Shown in pieces: positions 17,860-28,358 of a DNA stretch of 64,000 nt. The notes beneath the pieces were generated by a model that was not told the DNA's origin, searched no databases, and saw only the letters and a list, made by a program, of their open reading frames with translations. This DNA comes from an uncultured Pseudomonadota bacterium. Lineage in GTDB: Bacteria; Pseudomonadota; Gammaproteobacteria; Burkholderiales; SG8-39. The position numbers were made by a program, and so were the translations under genes. Location: the NCBI GenBank assembly GCA_903921325.1, contig CAIXPL010000016.1, positions 555,903-619,902 on the forward strand, given 5' to 3'. How positions within the stretch are numbered: position 1 is the first letter of the stretch; every line of letters starts with the position of its first letter.

Positions 17860-19238
17860 TCGGAGGCACCATCGAGACGCTCAATCGTGGGGCGAATCCG
17901 GTTAACGCGGATCTGACACCCACTGTTGCGGGTAATTCCGATGCTGGCGTGCAAGAGGCCGCTCTGGTCGCTGATCAGGCGGTGGCGCCTGCTGGCAGCA
18001 ACCCGCCGGGTGTATCTGCTGGTGGTGCGTCTGCTGGTGGTGCGTCTGCTGGTAGTGCGTCTGCGGACGCTAGCGCCGCTAGCGCCGATAGCGTCCGGCC
18101 CGCTGTGCCGGCTGATGAACCGGGTGGCCCCGGGCACCAGTTAGGGATCTTGCGCCAACAGGCCGGGTTGAGCATCGAGCAGGTCGTCGCTGTGCTGCGG
18201 TTTAATGCTCGCCAGATCGAAGCGCTTGAGCAGGATGACCTCGCCCGCTTGCCTCCACGCGCTCAGCTGCGCGGCATGATCCGAAATTACGCCAAACTGC
18301 TCAAGCTGGCCCCCGAACCGTTTCTTGCACAGGTTCCGTCACACTCGGAACCCGCCACCGGCAAGTTGATGACCGAGTTCATGGAGGTCCCTTTCCGCCC
18401 GGGTAACGGATCTCGCTACTCCATGTGGTGGGCGCTGGGTATCTTGATTGCTTTGGCTGTGGTGGCCTACTGGGGCGCCGATCGGATGTCGCGGGCACGC
18501 GAGGAGGAGAAGGCGCAAAGTATGGCCGCGCCGGCAGACCCGAGGGGCGTGCAGGCGGAAGCCTCGGGCGATGCCGCGGCGGCGCCCGCTCCCGATGCCG
18601 CTGCGGCGTCCGAAGCAACGCCGGCCGGCGCCTCAGAGAGTCAGAACCCGCCGCCGGCACAGGCTAATCAAACCACGCCGGCGACCCAAGGGACTGCCAC
18701 CCAGGCGATCCAGGTGGCGGCCGCAACGCAGGCAGCGCCCGCGACTGCTGCTACCCAGGCACCCTCTGCGACAGCCACAATCCAGGCAACCCCGGCGACG
18801 ACCCCAACCCAAGCATCCTCTGCGGCATCTGCAACCCAGACAGCCCATTCGACTGCAGCAACCCAGGCCGCCTCTGCGACGGCCGCAACCCAGGCCGCCC
18901 TTGCGGCATCTGCAACCCAGGCATCCTCTGCGACAGCAGCAACCCAGGCAGCCTCTGCGACGACCGCAACCCAGGCAACCTCAGCCTCAGCTGCTTCAAG
19001 TTCCGCACGTGTGCTCATGAGCTTTCAGCGGGCCTCGTGGGTCGAGATTCGCGACGAGAGCGGTCGCGTCGTGGTGAGTGAGACCTTTCCTGGCAATAGC
19101 CAAAAGACGCTCGAATTGCGGCCTCCGCTCAAACTGACCATCGGTGCAGCGTCCGGTGTGCAGTTGGAATATCGCGGCAAGCAGGTGGATCTTGCTCCAA
19201 GCACTCGCCTTGACATCGCCCGCCTGACCCTGGAGTGA
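17856..19238 (+). CDS. rodZ: Cytoskeletal protein RodZ with expanded Ala/Thr/Gln linker
   Basis: RodZ links MreB to the cell-wall elongation machinery. The 460-residue protein has an unusual Gly/Ser/Ala-rich N-terminus, then a cytoplasmic Xre-like HTH (about residues 96-150: [15 protein letters not shown]...[18 protein letters not shown]). One membrane helix follows (about 190-208, [18 protein letters not shown]), then a periplasmic linker and the C-terminal RodZ beta domain (about 386-460: [18 protein letters not shown]). The linker of roughly 120 residues is built from [13 protein letters not shown] repeats. The start at 17856 overlaps the pilF stop (ATGA). Confidence 0.93.
   Translation: MIGGTIETLNRGANPVNADLTPTVAGNSDAGVQEAALVADQAVAPAGSNPPGVSAGGASAGGASAGSASADASAASADSVRPAVPADEPGGPGHQLGILRQQAGLSIEQVVAVLRFNARQIEALEQDDLARLPPRAQLRGMIRNYAKLLKLAPEPFLAQVPSHSEPATGKLMTEFMEVPFRPGNGSRYSMWWALGILIALAVVAYWGADRMSRAREEEKAQSMAAPADPRGVQAEASGDAAAAPAPDAAAASEATPAGASESQNPPPAQANQTTPATQGTATQAIQVAAATQAAPATAATQAPSATATIQATPATTPTQASSAASATQTAHSTAATQAASATAATQAALAASATQASSATAATQAASATTATQATSASAASSSARVLMSFQRASWVEIRDESGRVVVSETFPGNSQKTLELRPPLKLTIGAASGVQLEYRGKQVDLAPSTRLDIARLTLE
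18660..19005 (+). repeat. 27-bp coding repeats in the rodZ linker
   Basis: The linker region is made of degenerate 27-base units of the type gcaacccaggcagcctctg plus eight bases, each coding nine residues close to ATQAASATA. The last four units, from about 18870, are the most regular. Because the unit is a multiple of three, copy-number change alters linker length without breaking the frame. Confidence 0.85.
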
Positions 19239-19319
19239 TCCTGTTGTCCCTGACCCGGGCGCATCGCCAGAACGGTCACCGCGCCCCCAATTGTTTCTGA
19301 CGCAACTGCCTGAAATCCG

Positions 19320-19473
19320 GCCCCAAACCCAGACCAAGCCCCAGCCCCAGACCCAGCCCCAGACCCAGACCCAGACGCAGACGCAGACCCAGACGCAGAC
19401 GCAGACGCAGACCCAAACCCAGCCCCGAATCAAGCTTCAGACCCAAATCCAGACCGAGACCCAGACGCAACCC
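19320..19473 (+). repeat. Hexanucleotide CAGACS tract before ispG
   Basis: A run of CAGACC and CAGACG hexamers, with interspersed CAGCCC, fills the gap between rodZ and the ispG ATG. It is open in the ispG frame, where it would read Gln-Thr repeats from a TTG at 19291, and has no stop. No Shine-Dalgarno sequence is visible at either candidate start. It may be a 5' leader or a translated N-terminal tail. Confidence 0.9.
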
Positions 19474-20691
19474 ATGGACACTCCAACCGCCCGTCGTGTG
19501 AGTCGCCTTGCCCGCATCGGTTCGGTTGCGGTTGGCGGTGCTGCACCCATCATGGTGCAGTCGATGACCAACACCGACACGGCCGATCGCGAGGCCACCG
19601 CCCGCCAGATCCTTGCGCTCGCCAATGCCGGCTCCGAGGTCGTACGCATTACCGTCAATAGCGCCGAGTCCGCCGCGGCCGTGCCGCATATTCGCGAATG
19701 GCTCGATGCCCGCGGCTGTGCAGTGCCGATTGTCGGTGACTTTCATTTCAATGGGCACAAGCTGCTCACCGATTACCCCGACTGCGCAGTGGCGCTTGCC
19801 AAATACCGGATCAATCCGGGCAATGTCGGGCGCGGTGCGAAACGTGACGAACAGTTCTCGACCATGATCGAGATTGCCTGCCGTCATCAGCGCCCGGTGC
19901 GCATCGGGGTGAACTGGGGCAGCCTTGACCAGGAACTGCTCGCCCGCCTGATGGACGCCAATGCGCATGCCGAGAAGCCGCAATCTGCTCAGGCATTGAT
20001 GCGCGAAGCGCTGATCACCTCGGCACTGGAGAGTGCGGCACGCGCCGAGGCTTTGGGTTTGCCAGGCGATGCCATCATCCTGTCATGCAAGGTGAGTGGC
20101 GTGCAGGACCTGATTGCGGTCTATCGCGAACTGGCACGGCGCTGCGACTATCCGCTTCACCTCGGACTCACCGAGGCAGGCATGGGCTCCAAAGGCATCG
20201 TGGCCTCCAGTGCGGCGATGGCCGTGTTGCTGCAAGAGGGGATCGGCGACACCATCCGGGTCTCGCTCACCCCCGAGCCCAACGGCGATCGCACCCGCGA
20301 GGTGATCGTTGCGCAGGAACTGTTGCAAACCATGGGGCTGCGCTCGTTTACTCCGATGGTGATTGCCTGTCCGGGGTGCGGGCGTACCACCAGCACGTAT
20401 TTCCAGGAACTGGCTGCCAGCATCCAGGGCTATCTGCGCGACCAGATGCCGCAATGGCGTAGCCGCTATCCAGGCGTCGAGGACATGCATGTCGCGGTGA
20501 TGGGCTGTGTGGTGAACGGACCTGGCGAGAGCCGACATGCCAACATCGGGATCAGTCTGCCCGGCTCCGGCGAGCGCCCGGTGGCCCCGGTGTATGTCGA
20601 TGGCGAACACGCGCTCACCTTGAAAGGTGAGCATATCGCCGAGGAATTTCAGGCAATGCTCGAACAGTACGTGGCACGTACCTATGGATGA
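19474..20691 (+). CDS. ispG: 4-hydroxy-3-methylbut-2-en-1-yl diphosphate synthase (flavodoxin)
   Basis: IspG (GcpE) converts ME-cPP to HMBPP in the MEP isoprenoid pathway using a [4Fe-4S] cluster. From the ATG at 19474 it is 405 residues. It shows [16 protein letters not shown] near the N-terminus, the RINPGNVG and IGVNWGSLD barrel motifs, [15 protein letters not shown], and the cluster region with [11 protein letters not shown] and [11 protein letters not shown]. The sequence matches the longer betaproteobacterial form. A Gln-Thr tract lies directly upstream in frame, so the true start is uncertain. The stop overlaps hisS by 8 bases. Confidence 0.96.
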   Translation: MDTPTARRVSRLARIGSVAVGGAAPIMVQSMTNTDTADREATARQILALANAGSEVVRITVNSAESAAAVPHIREWLDARGCAVPIVGDFHFNGHKLLTDYPDCAVALAKYRINPGNVGRGAKRDEQFSTMIEIACRHQRPVRIGVNWGSLDQELLARLMDANAHAEKPQSAQALMREALITSALESAARAEALGLPGDAIILSCKVSGVQDLIAVYRELARRCDYPLHLGLTEAGMGSKGIVASSAAMAVLLQEGIGDTIRVSLTPEPNGDRTREVIVAQELLQTMGLRSFTPMVIACPGCGRTTSTYFQELAASIQGYLRDQMPQWRSRYPGVEDMHVAVMGCVVNGPGESRHANIGISLPGSGERPVAPVYVDGEHALTLKGEHIAEEFQAMLEQYVARTYG

Positions 20692-22045
20692 GATGGAAGC
20701 AGACAAGGCAGGCAAACCGGGCAACGGATCGAATGCTGGCGAGAGTGCAAAGCGGCCCGTAAAGCCCGAAGCGCTGCGCGCCGTGCGTGGCATGAATGAC
20801 ATACTCCCCGAGGAAGGTGAGACCTGGCTTGCGCTTGAGGCCATTGTGCGTGACTGGCTCGCGCGCTACGGCTATCGCCACATGCGCACGCCCTTGCTTG
20901 AACACACCAGTCTGTTTCGGCGCTCGATCGGCGAGGTGACCGATATTGTGGAAAAGGAGATGTACAGCTTTGTCGATGCCTTGAACGACGAGCATCTCAC
21001 CTTGCGACCCGAGGCAACCGCCTCGACTGTGCGCGCATCCATTGAACACAATCTGCTCTATAACGGCGCGCAACGGGTGTGGTACTGCGGCCCGATGTTC
21101 CGTCACGAAAAACCGCAACGCGGCCGCTATCGCCAGTTCTATCAGATCGGTGCCGAGGCCCTGGGTCACCCCGGACCCGATGTGGATGCCGAACTGCTGC
21201 TGATGTGTGCCCGGCTGTGGTCAGAGTTGGGCTTGCAGGGCATGAGTCTGCACCTGAATTCGCTGGGCAATAGCGCGGAGCGCGCCGCGCATCGCCACGC
21301 ACTGGTGGAATTCCTGCGCGGGCATGCCAGTGCGCTCGATACCGATTCGCAGCGCCGCCTGCAGACCAACCCGTTGCGGGTGCTCGATAGCAAGAATCCG
21401 GCAATGCAGGGGTTGATTGAGGCGGCACCGCGCCTGCTGGATTATCTCGGTAATGAATCGCTCGCGCATTTCAATGCCGTGCGGCGCGTTCTTGATGATG
21501 CCGGCATCGCCTACCAGATCAATCCTCGTCTGGTGCGCGGCCTGGATTACTACAACCTCACCGTATTTGAGTGGGTCACCGATCAGTTGGGCGCGCAGGG
21601 TACGGTCTGTGGCGGCGGACGCTACGACGGGCTGTTCGAGCAGATGGGAGGCAAACCCACGCCGGCTGCGGGTTTTGCCATGGGCGTCGAGCGCCTGCTC
21701 GATCTGATGCGTGGAGCCTCGCGCCTGCCCGCGGTGCGGGTGGCCGATGGCTATCTGGTGCATATGGGCGAACGCGCTGACCGGTTTGCGGTGCGCGCCG
21801 GTGAGCAACTGCGTGACGCGGGACTGGCCATCATCAGTCATGCCGGCAGCGGGCGATTCCGCGACCAGATGAAAAAAGCCGATGCCAGCGGCGCCCGGTT
21901 GGCGGTGATCATTGGCGACGATGAGGCCGATGCGGGTAACGTGACCGTGAAGGATTTGCGTGCCGAGCGCCCCCAGCAAACCGTGCCCCTCACGCAGGCA
22001 GCAGCACTCATTGAAGCCTGGAGAATGCAGCCTGCGCAGCCATAG
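20684..22045 (+). CDS. hisS: Histidine--tRNA ligase
   Basis: A class II aminoacyl-tRNA synthetase of 453 residues from the ATG at 20684. Motif 1 region is [18 protein letters not shown], motif 2 is [17 protein letters not shown], the histidine-specific loop is [13 protein letters not shown], and GGGRYDGL with motif 3 [12 protein letters not shown] follows. The C-terminal anticodon-binding domain has [19 protein letters not shown] nonconserved N-terminus of about 35 residues precedes [13 protein letters not shown], so a later ATG at 20693 is also possible. Confidence 0.97.
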   Translation: MDEMEADKAGKPGNGSNAGESAKRPVKPEALRAVRGMNDILPEEGETWLALEAIVRDWLARYGYRHMRTPLLEHTSLFRRSIGEVTDIVEKEMYSFVDALNDEHLTLRPEATASTVRASIEHNLLYNGAQRVWYCGPMFRHEKPQRGRYRQFYQIGAEALGHPGPDVDAELLLMCARLWSELGLQGMSLHLNSLGNSAERAAHRHALVEFLRGHASALDTDSQRRLQTNPLRVLDSKNPAMQGLIEAAPRLLDYLGNESLAHFNAVRRVLDDAGIAYQINPRLVRGLDYYNLTVFEWVTDQLGAQGTVCGGGRYDGLFEQMGGKPTPAAGFAMGVERLLDLMRGASRLPAVRVADGYLVHMGERADRFAVRAGEQLRDAGLAIISHAGSGRFRDQMKKADASGARLAVIIGDDEADAGNVTVKDLRAERPQQTVPLTQAAALIEAWRMQPAQP

Positions 22046-22173
22046 CAGGGCATACTTCGCCCTGGCGCGCGTCCACACTGAGCGCGCAGGGCCGCGTAGC
22101 GCGCGCGCTGCCAGCCACGCGGTACCGATTTCGTATCGATTTGCACACACTTTGTTTAGACAGGAACCCATCG

Positions 22174-22815
22174 ATGGCCACCACCCTTGATCACCAGGAG
22201 CAGGAACAGCTCGCCGAGCTGAAAGCGTGGTGGGCGCGCTGGGGCACGGCAATCCTTGCGTTCGTACTGATCGGATTGCTGAGTCTGGCGGGCTGGAACG
22301 CCTGGCAGTATTACAAGGCCCATACGGCGGGCCAGGCGGCGCAGGTTTATGACGAACTGCAGCAGGCGCTACAGGCCAAGGACACTCACAAGGTGACCAG
22401 CGCGAGCGGTGAGCTGATCGAACATTACGCCGGCACCGATTATGCGAGCCTCGGGGCCTTGCTCGCGGCACGCGCCTACCACGATGTCCATGATGACAAG
22501 AACGCGCGTGGCCAGCTCGAATGGGTGATTGATCATGGCGCCAATGCCGAATTCAAAGGGTTGGCCCGCCTGCGCATGGCAGCCATTTTGATCGACGCAC
22601 GTGATTACGAAGCAGCGCAAAAACAGCTGGCTGCACCGATGCCCGCCCCCCTTGCGGCGAGTGCGGGTGAGCAATTGGGCGATCTCTATCGGCTGCAAGA
22701 GAAGCGCGAAGACGCGCGCAAGGCCTGGCGCGATGCCCTCAGTAAAGTGCCGGCAGCCGATGCGCTGGCCAACGAGCGCATCAAGCATAAGCTCGAAGCG
22801 CTTGGAGAAAGCTGA
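22174..22815 (+). CDS. YfgM-family tetratricopeptide protein
   Basis: A 213-residue membrane-anchored protein of the YfgM/DUF2133 family, which associates with the SecYEG translocon and the periplasmic chaperone network. A cytoplasmic N-terminus rich in Glu/Leu (LDHQEQEQLAELKAWW) is followed by one membrane helix (about residues 24-43) and a periplasmic TPR-like domain. The ATG at 22174 has an AGGAA ribosome site. It overlaps bamB by one base (TGATG), the usual hisS-yfgM-bamB-der order. Confidence 0.9.
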   Translation: MATTLDHQEQEQLAELKAWWARWGTAILAFVLIGLLSLAGWNAWQYYKAHTAGQAAQVYDELQQALQAKDTHKVTSASGELIEHYAGTDYASLGALLAARAYHDVHDDKNARGQLEWVIDHGANAEFKGLARLRMAAILIDARDYEAAQKQLAAPMPAPLAASAGEQLGDLYRLQEKREDARKAWRDALSKVPAADALANERIKHKLEALGES

Positions 22816-23987
22816 TGCCCGTAGCGAACAGGGCGCTGTGCGTGGGCGCCGCCGCGAAACGAATGACGCTGCTCGGTTCAGTGCTGCCGATGCTGCTCGC
22901 GGCGCTGCTCGCCGCGTGCAGTTCGGCGCCACCGGTGCCCTCACTGCCCCCGCTCGGGTCAGCGCTCGAGCGTTCGGCGTTGTGGACGACCAGTCTGTCA
23001 GGCAGCAAGCTGGCGGTTGCACTGGTGCCTGCGCGACTGGGCGATGCCATCTACGCGGCCTCAGTCGATGGCACGGTGGTGCAGCTCAATGCCAGTAATG
23101 GGGGCGAAGTTTGGCGCAAGTCATTCGATGTCACTTTCTCTGGTGGCGTGGGGGTCGGGCCGGACATGATCGCGCTGGGCACGCTGGGCGGAGAGGTGCT
23201 GGCCTTGAAGCCTGATGGGACGCTCCTGTGGCGTGTGCGGGTGACCAGTGAAGTGATGGGCCCGCCGCTGATTCGCGAGGATTTTGTGGTGGTTCGCACC
23301 GCTGATGCACGCATTGTCGGCCTCGACCTGACCTCGGGTGAGCGGCGCTGGAATTTTCAACACACCCCGCCGCCACTGGTGCTGCGCGGGTATAGGGCGC
23401 TCACCTCGCGCGGCCCGTCCATCTTCGCTGGTCTGAGCGGTGGCAAGCTGACCGCCATCAACGCGGTCAATGGGGTGCCGCGCTGGGAAACGCCGGTGTC
23501 CACGCCACGCGGAACGACCGAAATCGAGCGCATCAGCGATGTCACCGGTGCGCCCTGGGTGGGTGATGATCGGGTTTGCGCCGTGACCTATCAGGGACGG
23601 ATCGGCTGCTTCAATCTGGATAACGGCAATCTCATCTGGAATCGCGAACTGTCGAGCGCTACTGGCATGACCGGCGATGCGCGCAACGTGTATTCGACCG
23701 ATGCCAAAAGCGTTGTTGTGGCGCTTGCGCGCGCCGACGGCGCGCCGGCCTGGAAACAAGCCGCGTTTGAAGGGCGCCGGCTCAGCACACCGGCTGCCGC
23801 AGGCAATGAGGTCGTCGTCTGCGATCTGGAGGGCTATGTGCACTTCCTTGATCGCGATACCGGTGCAGTCATCGCCCGCGGATCGACCGACGGTTATCCG
23901 GTAGACGTCCCCCCGCTCCCGATCCCAGGTGGCGTGCTGATCCAGACCCGCGATGGTACGCTGGCCGCATTCAGCATCGCCCGGTAG
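22815..23987 (+). CDS. bamB: Outer membrane protein assembly factor BamB
   Basis: A 390-residue lipoprotein of the BAM complex that inserts outer-membrane beta-barrels. The N-terminal signal ends in a lipobox LAAC followed by SSA (Cys near residue 35), and the rest is a PQQ-like eight-bladed propeller with repeats such as [19 protein letters not shown] and [20 protein letters not shown] second ATG at residue 17 would give a shorter, more typical signal peptide. The position between yfgM and der is conserved. Confidence 0.95.
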   Translation: MPVANRALCVGAAAKRMTLLGSVLPMLLAALLAACSSAPPVPSLPPLGSALERSALWTTSLSGSKLAVALVPARLGDAIYAASVDGTVVQLNASNGGEVWRKSFDVTFSGGVGVGPDMIALGTLGGEVLALKPDGTLLWRVRVTSEVMGPPLIREDFVVVRTADARIVGLDLTSGERRWNFQHTPPPLVLRGYRALTSRGPSIFAGLSGGKLTAINAVNGVPRWETPVSTPRGTTEIERISDVTGAPWVGDDRVCAVTYQGRIGCFNLDNGNLIWNRELSSATGMTGDARNVYSTDAKSVVVALARADGAPAWKQAAFEGRRLSTPAAAGNEVVVCDLEGYVHFLDRDTGAVIARGSTDGYPVDVPPLPIPGGVLIQTRDGTLAAFSIAR

Positions 23988-24004
23988 GAACCCAGCCCAC
24001 GTCG

Positions 24005-25339
24005 ATGAAACCTACTATTGCGATTGTCGGCCGGCCCAACGTGGGCAAGTCCACGTTATTCAACCGGTTGACGCGCAGCCGTGATGCACTGGTCGCCGAT
24101 ATTCCGGGCCTCACCCGCGATCGGCACTATGGCGAAGGTCGCATGGGCGATCGCCCCTACCTGGTGGTCGACACCGGTGGCCTTGAGCCCGTCGCCAAGG
24201 ACGGCATCCTGCATGAAATGGCGCGGCAGACCTTGCTTGCCATCAGCGAGGCCGATGCGGTGCTCTTCCTGGTCGATGGACGCGCCGGGCTCACGCCACA
24301 GGACAAGCGTATCGGTGAGGCGTTGCGCCGTGCTCGCGTGCAGGTGGTGCTTGCGGTCAACAAGGCCGAAGGCATGAATGAGGCGGTGGTGACTGCCGAA
24401 TTCCACGAATTGGGATTGGGTGATCCGCATGCGATCTCCTCGGCGCATGGCGATGGCGTGCGCGTGCTGATGGACGATCTGCTTGAGCGCTTCACACCCG
24501 AGGAGGCAGAGACGCAGCCCGAACCGGGACCACGTATCGCGATTGTCGGACGCCCTAATGTGGGCAAATCGACCCTGGTCAACAGCCTCCTCGGTGAGGA
24601 GCGGGTGATCGCGTTCGATCAGCCCGGTACCACCCGCGATTCGATCGATGTAGTGTTTCAGCGCGAAGGGCGTGACTACACCCTGATCGACACCGCCGGG
24701 GTGCGCCGCAAGGGCAAAGTGTTCGAGGCCATCGAGAAGTTCTCGGTGGTCAAAACCCTGCAATCGATTGATCGGGCCAATGTGGTCATTCTGGTGCTCG
24801 ATGCCACCGAGCGCGTGGCCGATCAGGATGCGCATCTGGCCGGTTTTGTGCTCGAGCGCGGCCGCGCCCTGGTGATCGCGGTCAATAAGTGGGATCAGGT
24901 CGATGACTATGGCCGTAACGAGGTAAAGCGCCAACTGCAGCATCAATTGAACTTCTTGGGCTTCGCGCGCACTCACTTCATATCGGCAAAAGAAGGCCGT
25001 GGCTTGGGCGCAGTCATGGCCTCGGTGGACGAGGCACACGCAGCGGCCATGGCGAAATTGAGTACTCCGCGTCTGAGTCGTGTTCTGCAGGCGGCGGTTG
25101 AGCGTCAGCAACCGCCGCGGGCTGGGCAGGTACGACCGAAGCTGCGCTACGCGCACCAGGGCGGGATGAATCCGCCGGTGATCGTGATTCATGGCAATTC
25201 GCTTGACCGCGTGTCAGATAGCTATCGGCGTTACCTTGAATCGAGTTTTCGTGCGGCCTTTGAGCTCACCGGCACCCCGCTGCGGGTGGAATTCCGTACC
25301 GGCAACAACCCTTTTGCCGGCAAGGCGCGCGAGCACTGA
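24005..25339 (+). CDS. der: Ribosome biogenesis GTPase Der (EngA)
   Basis: A 444-residue double GTPase needed for 50S ribosome maturation. Two G1 loops GRPNVGKST are visible, one near residue 8 and one near residue 181, each with switch and DTGG/DTAG G3 motifs and NKxE/NKWD G4 motifs. The C-terminal KH-like domain contains [20 protein letters not shown]. Length and order are typical. Confidence 0.98.
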   Translation: MKPTIAIVGRPNVGKSTLFNRLTRSRDALVADIPGLTRDRHYGEGRMGDRPYLVVDTGGLEPVAKDGILHEMARQTLLAISEADAVLFLVDGRAGLTPQDKRIGEALRRARVQVVLAVNKAEGMNEAVVTAEFHELGLGDPHAISSAHGDGVRVLMDDLLERFTPEEAETQPEPGPRIAIVGRPNVGKSTLVNSLLGEERVIAFDQPGTTRDSIDVVFQREGRDYTLIDTAGVRRKGKVFEAIEKFSVVKTLQSIDRANVVILVLDATERVADQDAHLAGFVLERGRALVIAVNKWDQVDDYGRNEVKRQLQHQLNFLGFARTHFISAKEGRGLGAVMASVDEAHAAAMAKLSTPRLSRVLQAAVERQQPPRAGQVRPKLRYAHQGGMNPPVIVIHGNSLDRVSDSYRRYLESSFRAAFELTGTPLRVEFRTGNNPFAGKAREH

Positions 25340-25351
25340 AGATCTATTTAT

Positions 25352-25370
25352 GGCGGGCAAGGCGCCCGCC
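25352..25370 (+). terminator. Hairpin downstream of der
   Basis: GGCGGGC at 25352-25358 and GCCCGCC at 25364-25370 form a perfect 7-bp stem with a 5-base loop, just 12 bases after the der stop. There is no T-tract, so it is only a weak terminator candidate. The remaining 210 bases to hfq show no gene. Confidence 0.35.
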
Positions 25371-25584
25371 CGGTTGAGGCTGACTGTCGGCGCGCAAGGC
25401 GCGTGGGCGGGGATCAGCCGGTGTTTCGGCCCGCAGGATTGCCGCGCTGTCGCTGTTCCCTGGTTACGAAGCGTTACCTGCGATGGCGCAGTAATTGTGC
25501 AATTGATAGGGTCGCCAGGTACTGCAGTGCGGAAACGGTCCGGTGCCTGTGGTCTAATAGGGCGATTGAAGGAATGGAGCGATC

Positions 25585-25824
25585 ATGACCAATAAGGGCC
25601 AACTGCTGCAGGATCCCTTTTTGAACACCCTGCGTAAGGAACACATCCCGGTATCCATCTACCTGGTGAATGGCATCAAACTGCAGGGACAGATCGAATC
25701 GTTCGACCAGTATGTGGTGCTCCTGAAGAACACGGTGACCCAGATGGTGTACAAGCACGCAATCTCGACTGTCGTGCCAACCCGTGCGGTCAATCTGGCG
25801 CTCGATGACGAAGAGTCGGCGTAA
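25585..25824 (+). CDS. hfq: RNA-binding protein Hfq
   Basis: The 79-residue Sm-like hexameric RNA chaperone that pairs small RNAs with mRNAs. Sm1 ([21 protein letters not shown]) and Sm2 ([10 protein letters not shown]) are intact, and the proximal-face QDPFLNTLR start is present. The acidic tail (DDEES) is short. A 245-base gap upstream likely contains its own promoter. It is followed by hflX as in many proteobacteria. Confidence 0.98.
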   Translation: MTNKGQLLQDPFLNTLRKEHIPVSIYLVNGIKLQGQIESFDQYVVLLKNTVTQMVYKHAISTVVPTRAVNLALDDEESA

Positions 25825-25918
25825 ATGAACCCGAGCGGACATGCGCAGTTGAGCGCAAGCGGGCGCGCGCAGCCCACCCGGGCGCGCACAGCCGCCTGAC
25901 ACACACCCAATCGACCGA

Positions 25919-27064
25919 GTGCAAGAACGCCCCGCCAGTGGTGATGCCGCGGTCCTGGTCAGCCTCGATCTGGGCGAGCCCGCCTATGAGGAAAGCCTGG
26001 CCGAGATGCGCCTGCTGGCAGAGTCAGCCGGGGTCAGCGTCAAAGCGCTGATCGGCGGCAAGCGTCAGCGCCCCGACCCGGCGTTTTTTGCAGGACGTGG
26101 CAAGGTCGATGAGATACGCGCGAGCGTGCTCGAGACCGGCAGCAATCTGGCGCTGTTCAACCATGCACTATCCCCGGTTCAGGAACGCAATCTGGAGCGC
26201 GAGCTCGATTGCCGCGTGATCGACCGCACCAGCCTGATTCTGGATATCTTCGCGCAACGCGCCAAGAGCCACGAGGGCAAGGTGCAGGTCGAACTCGCGC
26301 AACTGGAGCATCTGGCCACCCGGCTGATCCGCGGCTGGACTCACCTCGAACGGCAGCGCGGTGGCGTGGGCATGCGCGGGCCGGGTGAGACACAGCTCGA
26401 GACCGACCGCCGCTTGATCGGTGACCGGGTAAAAATGCTCAAATCGCGCCTGGACAAGCTGCAGCGTCAGCGCGAAGTGCAGCGCCGTGCGCGGGTGCGC
26501 AGCGAAGCCCTGTCGGTGTCGCTGGTGGGCTACACCAACGCCGGCAAATCGACGTTGTTCAATGCGCTCACCCATGCCGGTGCCTATGCGGCCGATCAGC
26601 TGTTTGCCACGCTCGATACCACCACCCGGCGGCTGTATCTGCCGCCAATCGGCAATGTGACGATCTCTGACACCGTCGGATTCATTCGTGCCTTGCCGCA
26701 CCAGTTGGTCGAGGCGTTTCGCGCCACACTGGAGGAGACCATACACGCCGATGTGCTGCTGCATGTGGTCGATGCCGGCAGCCCTGTTCGCGATCAGCAG
26801 ATCGAACAGGTGAACCTCGTATTGCGCGAGATCGGTGCGGGCGATGCGCCGCAGATTCTGGTCTACAACAAGATCGATCTGACCGGCATGGATGCGGGGG
26901 TCGATCTGGACGAGTGTGGTAGCATCTCGCGCGTACGCTTGTCGGCAAAGACAGGCGCAGGACTGCAAGGTCTGCGCGATGCCCTTGTGGCGGCCGCAGC
27001 GCGACGCCGCCTCGCACCCGACACGACTCAGGCCAACCCGATCCGGAACATGTATGCCTCTTAA
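25919..27064 (+). CDS. hflX: GTPase HflX
   Basis: A 381-residue ribosome-associated GTPase that splits stalled ribosomes under stress. The N-terminal HflX domain contains GGKRQRPDPAFFAGRGKVDE and the glycine-rich linker GGVGMRGPGETQLETDRR. The G domain has VGYTNAGKST, DTVGFIRALPH and NKID. The start is a GTG at 25919 without a strong ribosome site. It overlaps hflK by 11 bases. Confidence 0.96.
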   Translation: MQERPASGDAAVLVSLDLGEPAYEESLAEMRLLAESAGVSVKALIGGKRQRPDPAFFAGRGKVDEIRASVLETGSNLALFNHALSPVQERNLERELDCRVIDRTSLILDIFAQRAKSHEGKVQVELAQLEHLATRLIRGWTHLERQRGGVGMRGPGETQLETDRRLIGDRVKMLKSRLDKLQRQREVQRRARVRSEALSVSLVGYTNAGKSTLFNALTHAGAYAADQLFATLDTTTRRLYLPPIGNVTISDTVGFIRALPHQLVEAFRATLEETIHADVLLHVVDAGSPVRDQQIEQVNLVLREIGAGDAPQILVYNKIDLTGMDAGVDLDECGSISRVRLSAKTGAGLQGLRDALVAAAARRRLAPDTTQANPIRNMYAS

Positions 27065-28358
27065 TGACCCGCAGTGGGGCCGTCGTGGTAACAGTGACGA
27101 CCAAGGCGGACCAAACAATACTCCCGAGGGCAATCGCGAGGGGCCGGGGCGTCGTCCTCCTTCGGGAGGGCCGCCTGACCTCGATGAATTGTGGCGCCAG
27201 TTCAACACCTGGCTGAGCGGGCTGTTTGGTCAGCGTGGCGGCTCAGGCGCCCCGCGCGCGAAGCCGCCGGGTGCCAAACAGATCGGCGGTGGCATTGCGC
27301 TGATTGTGCTGCTCATCTTTGTGGTGTGGATGTCCAGTGGCTATTTCATAGTCGATGCGCGCCAGCGCGCCATCATCCTCACCTTTGGCGAATATTCGCG
27401 CACCGGCACCGAGGGTCTGAACTGGCGCTGGCCCTATCCGTTCCAGAGCCATGAACTCGTTGATGTGCAATCAGTGCGCAAGGTGGTGGTGGGGTATCAC
27501 GAAGGTTTGGGTTCGCGTGAGGGCGTATCGCGCGAGTCGCTGATGCTCAGTAAAAACCTCAACATCGTCGACGTGCAGTTTGAGGTCCAGTATGTCGCGG
27601 TGGACCCGAAGCTCTTTGTGTTTACCGACAAGGTCCCGGCCGAGACTGTCAAGCAGGTGGCCGAGACCGCCATCCGTGAGGTGGTGGGCAATAACGAAGT
27701 GGATTTTGTTCTCTACGGCGACCGCACCGCGATTCAGGACAACACGCGCAAGCTGATGCAGGAAGTGCTCAATCGCTACAAGGTCGGCGTCGAAGTGCGC
27801 TCGGTCAACATCCAGGGCGTCAACCCGCCGGAACCCGTGCGCGCGGCATTCGACGATGTGGTGAAAGCGCGCCAGGACTCAGCACGCTTTGTGAATGAGG
27901 GCGAGGCCTATGCCAACGGCGTGATTCCGGGGGCGCAGGGCACCGCATCGCGCCTGTTGCAGGAAGCCAATGGCTACCGCGAGAGCATCGTCGCCAACTC
28001 GGAGGGCGAGGCTTCGCGCTTCAAGCAGGTGCTGGCCGAATATCAAAAAGCCCCGGGTGTCACGCGCGAGCGGATGTATATCAGTGCGATGCAGGACGTG
28101 CTCTCGGCGACCTCGAAGGTGATCGTGGATGCCAAGGGCCAGAACAATCTGCTGTTTCTGCCGCTCGACAAGATCATGCAGCAGGCCGCTGGTGCTGCCG
28201 CGGCGGGCACTGCCACTGCAACCGATGCGGCACCTGCAGGCGGTGCACTGCATGTGCCCGGTCCTGAGCGGGCCCCGCAGGCGACCAATGATGCAACCCC
28301 GCCGCAGCAACGCGATACGCGTGACCTGCTGCGCAGCCGCGATCGGGATTCACGATGA
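27054..28358 (+). CDS. hflK: FtsH protease activity modulator HflK
   Basis: A 434-residue SPFH/prohibitin-type membrane protein that, with HflC, cages FtsH and limits its proteolysis. The start MPLNDPQWGRRG with a Gly/Pro-rich cytoplasmic region is typical. One membrane helix (GGGIALIVLLIFVVWMSSG) is followed by the SPFH domain with VDARQRAIILTFGEY. The tail is low-complexity and Ala/Thr-rich. The ATG at 27054 lies inside the end of hflX; the stop overlaps hflC (ATGA). Confidence 0.96.
   Translation: MPLNDPQWGRRGNSDDQGGPNNTPEGNREGPGRRPPSGGPPDLDELWRQFNTWLSGLFGQRGGSGAPRAKPPGAKQIGGGIALIVLLIFVVWMSSGYFIVDARQRAIILTFGEYSRTGTEGLNWRWPYPFQSHELVDVQSVRKVVVGYHEGLGSREGVSRESLMLSKNLNIVDVQFEVQYVAVDPKLFVFTDKVPAETVKQVAETAIREVVGNNEVDFVLYGDRTAIQDNTRKLMQEVLNRYKVGVEVRSVNIQGVNPPEPVRAAFDDVVKARQDSARFVNEGEAYANGVIPGAQGTASRLLQEANGYRESIVANSEGEASRFKQVLAEYQKAPGVTRERMYISAMQDVLSATSKVIVDAKGQNNLLFLPLDKIMQQAAGAAAAGTATATDAAPAGGALHVPGPERAPQATNDATPPQQRDTRDLLRSRDRDSR

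Noticed and set aside
19276..19983. Antisense frame with Gly-Leu and Arg-Leu repeats
   Set aside because: The repeats are the complement of the CAGAC tract, and the rest lies opposite ispG.
24056..25192. 378-codon antisense frame in der
   Set aside because: Shadow of der, with no independent signals.
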